Below, piece by piece: positions 29,227 through 30,985 of a stretch of 30,985 nucleotides of DNA. Position numbers and translations under genes: made by a program. Where the stretch lies: contig DAOTYI010000036.1 of NCBI GenBank assembly GCA_034434895.1, positions 1 through 30,985 of the forward strand, read 5' to 3'. The notes beneath the pieces were generated by a model that saw only the letters and a program-made list of their open reading frames with translations, had not been told where the DNA came from and made no database searches. The first letter of the stretch is position 1. The number at the start of each line of letters is the position of its first letter. This DNA comes from DAOTXL01 sp034434895. Its GTDB lineage: Bacteria > Chloroflexota > Anaerolineae > JAAYZQ01.

Positions 29227-30985
29227 TTACGGACCTGTCTTCAGCATCCGGTTTTGCAGCTCCTCAAGTCGGCGGAACAGCCCGTCCCGCGCCCGCAGTT
29301 CGGCCAGTGTGCCGCGCTCTACGATCCGCCCTCCCTCCAGCACCAGGATCTCATCTACATGTTCCAGCCCGACCAGGCGGTGGGTGATGAGCAGCGTCGT
29401 CCGGCCTTTCATCACGTCCAACAGGGCTGCCAACACCTGCCGCTCGGTCAGCGGATCCAGATTGGCGGTCGGCTCATCCAGGATCAAAATCGGCGCCTCT
29501 TTCAGCAGGGCACGGGCAATGGCCAGCCGCTGGCGTTCGCCACCCGAAAGCCGCTGCCCCCCCTCGCCGATGAATGTGTCGTAGCCGTCTGGCAGGCTGG
29601 AGACAAACTCGTGGATCTGCGCCTGCCGGGCTGCCCATTCGATCTCATCTGGGCCGGCCGTGGGACGCGCCAGCCGTAGATTGTCTCGGATGGTAGCGTT
29701 AAAGAGATATGAATGCTGCAAGACCACCGCGCAACGTTCCCGAACCTCCTCCTGCCTCAACCGGCGCAGAGACTCTCCCCCCAGACGGATGTCCCCTGAA
29801 CCATACTCCCAGAATCGGAGCAACAGGTAAGCGAGGGTGGACTTGCCGGCACCGCTCGGTCCGACAACGGCAATGGACCGGCCTGGATCCAGCCTGAAGG
29901 ACAGGTTCTGCAAGGCCGGGACATTTTGACCAGGGTACGAGAAGGACAGGTTATCAAATTCAATGCCCGCCACCCGGGGGGCTGGCCGGGCATCAGGACT
30001 ATCCTGGACCACAGGCCTGGCGTCCACCACCTCAAACAGCCGCCGCGCCGCCTGTCGCACACTCTCCCACATCTGTGCCGCCTGGGGCAGAGGCGTGATC
30101 GCCTCAAAGGAGGTCAACGTCAGCAGCGTCAGAGTGCCGAGCATCACCCCCGCCAGGCGGCCATCGGCCACGAGGGGGATGGAGATCGCCAGCACGCCCC
30201 AGGCAGCCAGGTTAGGCAGCAGGGTGGCCAGGGCAGCGTGGAGGCCGCTCAGAAATGCCAGGCGGCGTTGGGCCTGATCGAAGGCGTGGCCCGTGGCGGC
30301 CAGGCGGGCGGCATAGTCATCCGCTCGACCAAAGGCCACGATATCGGCCAGCCCCTGGATGCCATCCACCAGCAGCGTGTGCAACCCGGCACGGGCCGAG
30401 ACAAGCGCCTGGCCAGGCTTGCGGCTGAGGATGCGGACGAGGAATGGCAGGAGCAGGCCAAGGCTGAGGAAAAAGGTCATCGCCAGGACGGCCAGCGACG
30501 GGTAGAAAGAGGCGAGAAAGAGGGAAACCCCGATCCCGGTCAGCAGGGCCACCAGCGGCGGGGCCAGGACGCGCACGTAGAAATTCTCCAGGGTCTCCAC
30601 ATCGGCGATGATGCGCGCCAGCAGATCCCCGGCCCGATGTTCCAACAGGCGGGCGGGCGCAAGCGGTTCCAGCCGCCGATAGAACCAGACGCGCAGGCGG
30701 GCCAGCAGGCGGAACGTGACCTGGTGCGAAACCAGTCGCTCGGCATAGCGCACGAGACCGCGGCTGATGCCGAAGAAACGCACACCCACGATGGCGACCT
30801 GCAGCTCGGCCACGGAGGGATGCAGGGCCGCAGCGGACAGAAGCCAGGCCGATACCCCCATCAGCGAGACGTTGGCGCCAATGGCCAGTGCCCCCAGCAG
30901 CAGGGAGAGGGCTACCCACCCCCAGGAACCGCGAAGGAAGGAGAGGAGTCGGAACAACAGGGGGCGCGAGTTGAGGGCCAGGGGC
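29227..30985 (-). CDS. cydC: CydC-like ABC exporter subunit (5' end at window edge)
   Basis: This half-transporter has an N-terminal six-helix domain and a C-terminal ATPase. CydC-type sequence is seen in FGISRGLVRYAERLVSHQ and LLARLRVWFYRRLEPLAP. The ATPase has Walker A GPSGAGKST, signature LSGGERQRLAIARALL and Walker B ILILDEPTANLD. With CydD it exports cysteine and glutathione and is needed for cytochrome bd assembly; cydD is expected just beyond the edge. The frame is open to 30985. The first internal candidate start is a TTG at 30957 with no ribosome binding site, so the true start is probably outside the window. Reductant export matches the neighbouring thiol and cytochrome genes. Confidence 0.9.
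   Translation of the reverse strand, partial: PLALNSRPLLFRLLSFLRGSWGWVALSLLLGALAIGANVSLMGVSAWLLSAAALHPSVAELQVAIVGVRFFGISRGLVRYAERLVSHQVTFRLLARLRVWFYRRLEPLAPARLLEHRAGDLLARIIADVETLENFYVRVLAPPLVALLTGIGVSLFLASFYPSLAVLAMTFFLSLGLLLPFLVRILSRKPGQALVSARAGLHTLLVDGIQGLADIVAFGRADDYAARLAATGHAFDQAQRRLAFLSGLHAALATLLPNLAAWGVLAISIPLVADGRLAGVMLGTLTLLTLTSFEAITPLPQAAQMWESVRQAARRLFEVVDARPVVQDSPDARPAPRVAGIEFDNLSFSYPGQNVPALQNLSFRLDPGRSIAVVGPSGAGKSTLAYLLLRFWEYGSGDIRLGGESLRRLRQEEVRERCAVVLQHSYLFNATIRDNLRLARPTAGPDEIEWAARQAQIHEFVSSLPDGYDTFIGEGGQRLSGGERQRLAIARALLKEAPILILDEPTANLDPLTERQVLAALLDVMKGRTTLLITHRLVGLEHVDEILVLEGGRIVERGTLAELRARDGLFRRLEELQNRMLKTGP

Overview
The window is GC-rich, densely coded bacterial DNA with no rRNA or tRNA that I could recognise. 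Several traits point to Chloroflexota, probably the Anaerolineae/Caldilineae side: a secreted protein ending in a YLPLILSR-type C-terminus, a DUF3566-like membrane protein, a System I cytochrome c maturation cluster with a cysteine-type CcmE, and abundant small CACCGCAGAGACG palindromic repeats. The assignment is inferred from gene content and style; no marker gene is present.

Layout. 1-326: tail of a small membrane protein. 508-6118, all on the minus strand: a probable stress or efflux module read in the order CPBP-type membrane protease, ABC ATPase, ABC-2 permease, small membrane protein, DesK/NarX-like histidine kinase, NarL/LuxR response regulator. 6119-6512 is a regulatory region. It holds a promoter for the CPBP/ABC genes with GTGACC direct repeats, one copy of a dispersed repeat, and a TTGACA-TACAAT promoter bracketed by two near-identical palindromic operators in front of a TetR regulator. 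The TetR gene is coupled to an NAD(P)-dependent epimerase/reductase (6513-8151). 8216-8410 is a MITE-like element with perfect 15-bp inverted ends. 8575-11436 is the most intriguing set: a LysW-like amino-group carrier protein with an expanded acidic D/E-W tail, a lysine 2,3-aminomutase, and a Ddl-like ATP-grasp ligase, suggesting carrier-linked beta-lysine chemistry. 11655-13459: two uncharacterised proteins on the plus strand.

13464-24296, minus strand, is a long thiol-redox and cytochrome c maturation region. In transcription order it carries a triple-DsbA lipoprotein, a membrane-anchored zinc-ribbon protein, ccmE (Cys type), ccmF, a double zinc-ribbon protein, a membrane-anchored carboxypeptidase-regulatory-like protein, ccmA, ccmB, ccmC, a ccmD-like 47-residue protein, a CcdA whose first helix has moved to the C-terminus (circular permutation), a TlpA/ResA thiol-disulfide lipoprotein and a DUF2085 membrane protein. 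Most junctions are ATGA or GTGA overlaps, indicating translational coupling. 24335-27973: an Rpn/PD-(D/E)XK nuclease-like protein with a 12-bp tandem repeat, then a CopA copper ATPase and a small HMA copper chaperone upstream of it. 28145-29101: a secreted protein with its own promoter. 29227-30985: a CydC-like exporter subunit running off the edge.

How it fits together. The right two thirds looks like an extracytoplasmic redox and metal island: reductant export (CydC), copper export (CopA), disulfide handling (DsbA-like, CcdA, TlpA) and heme ligation (Ccm). The left third is a sensor-regulated ABC module plus a TetR-controlled pair. The lysine-aminomutase/carrier trio sits between them, bounded and interrupted by palindromic elements.
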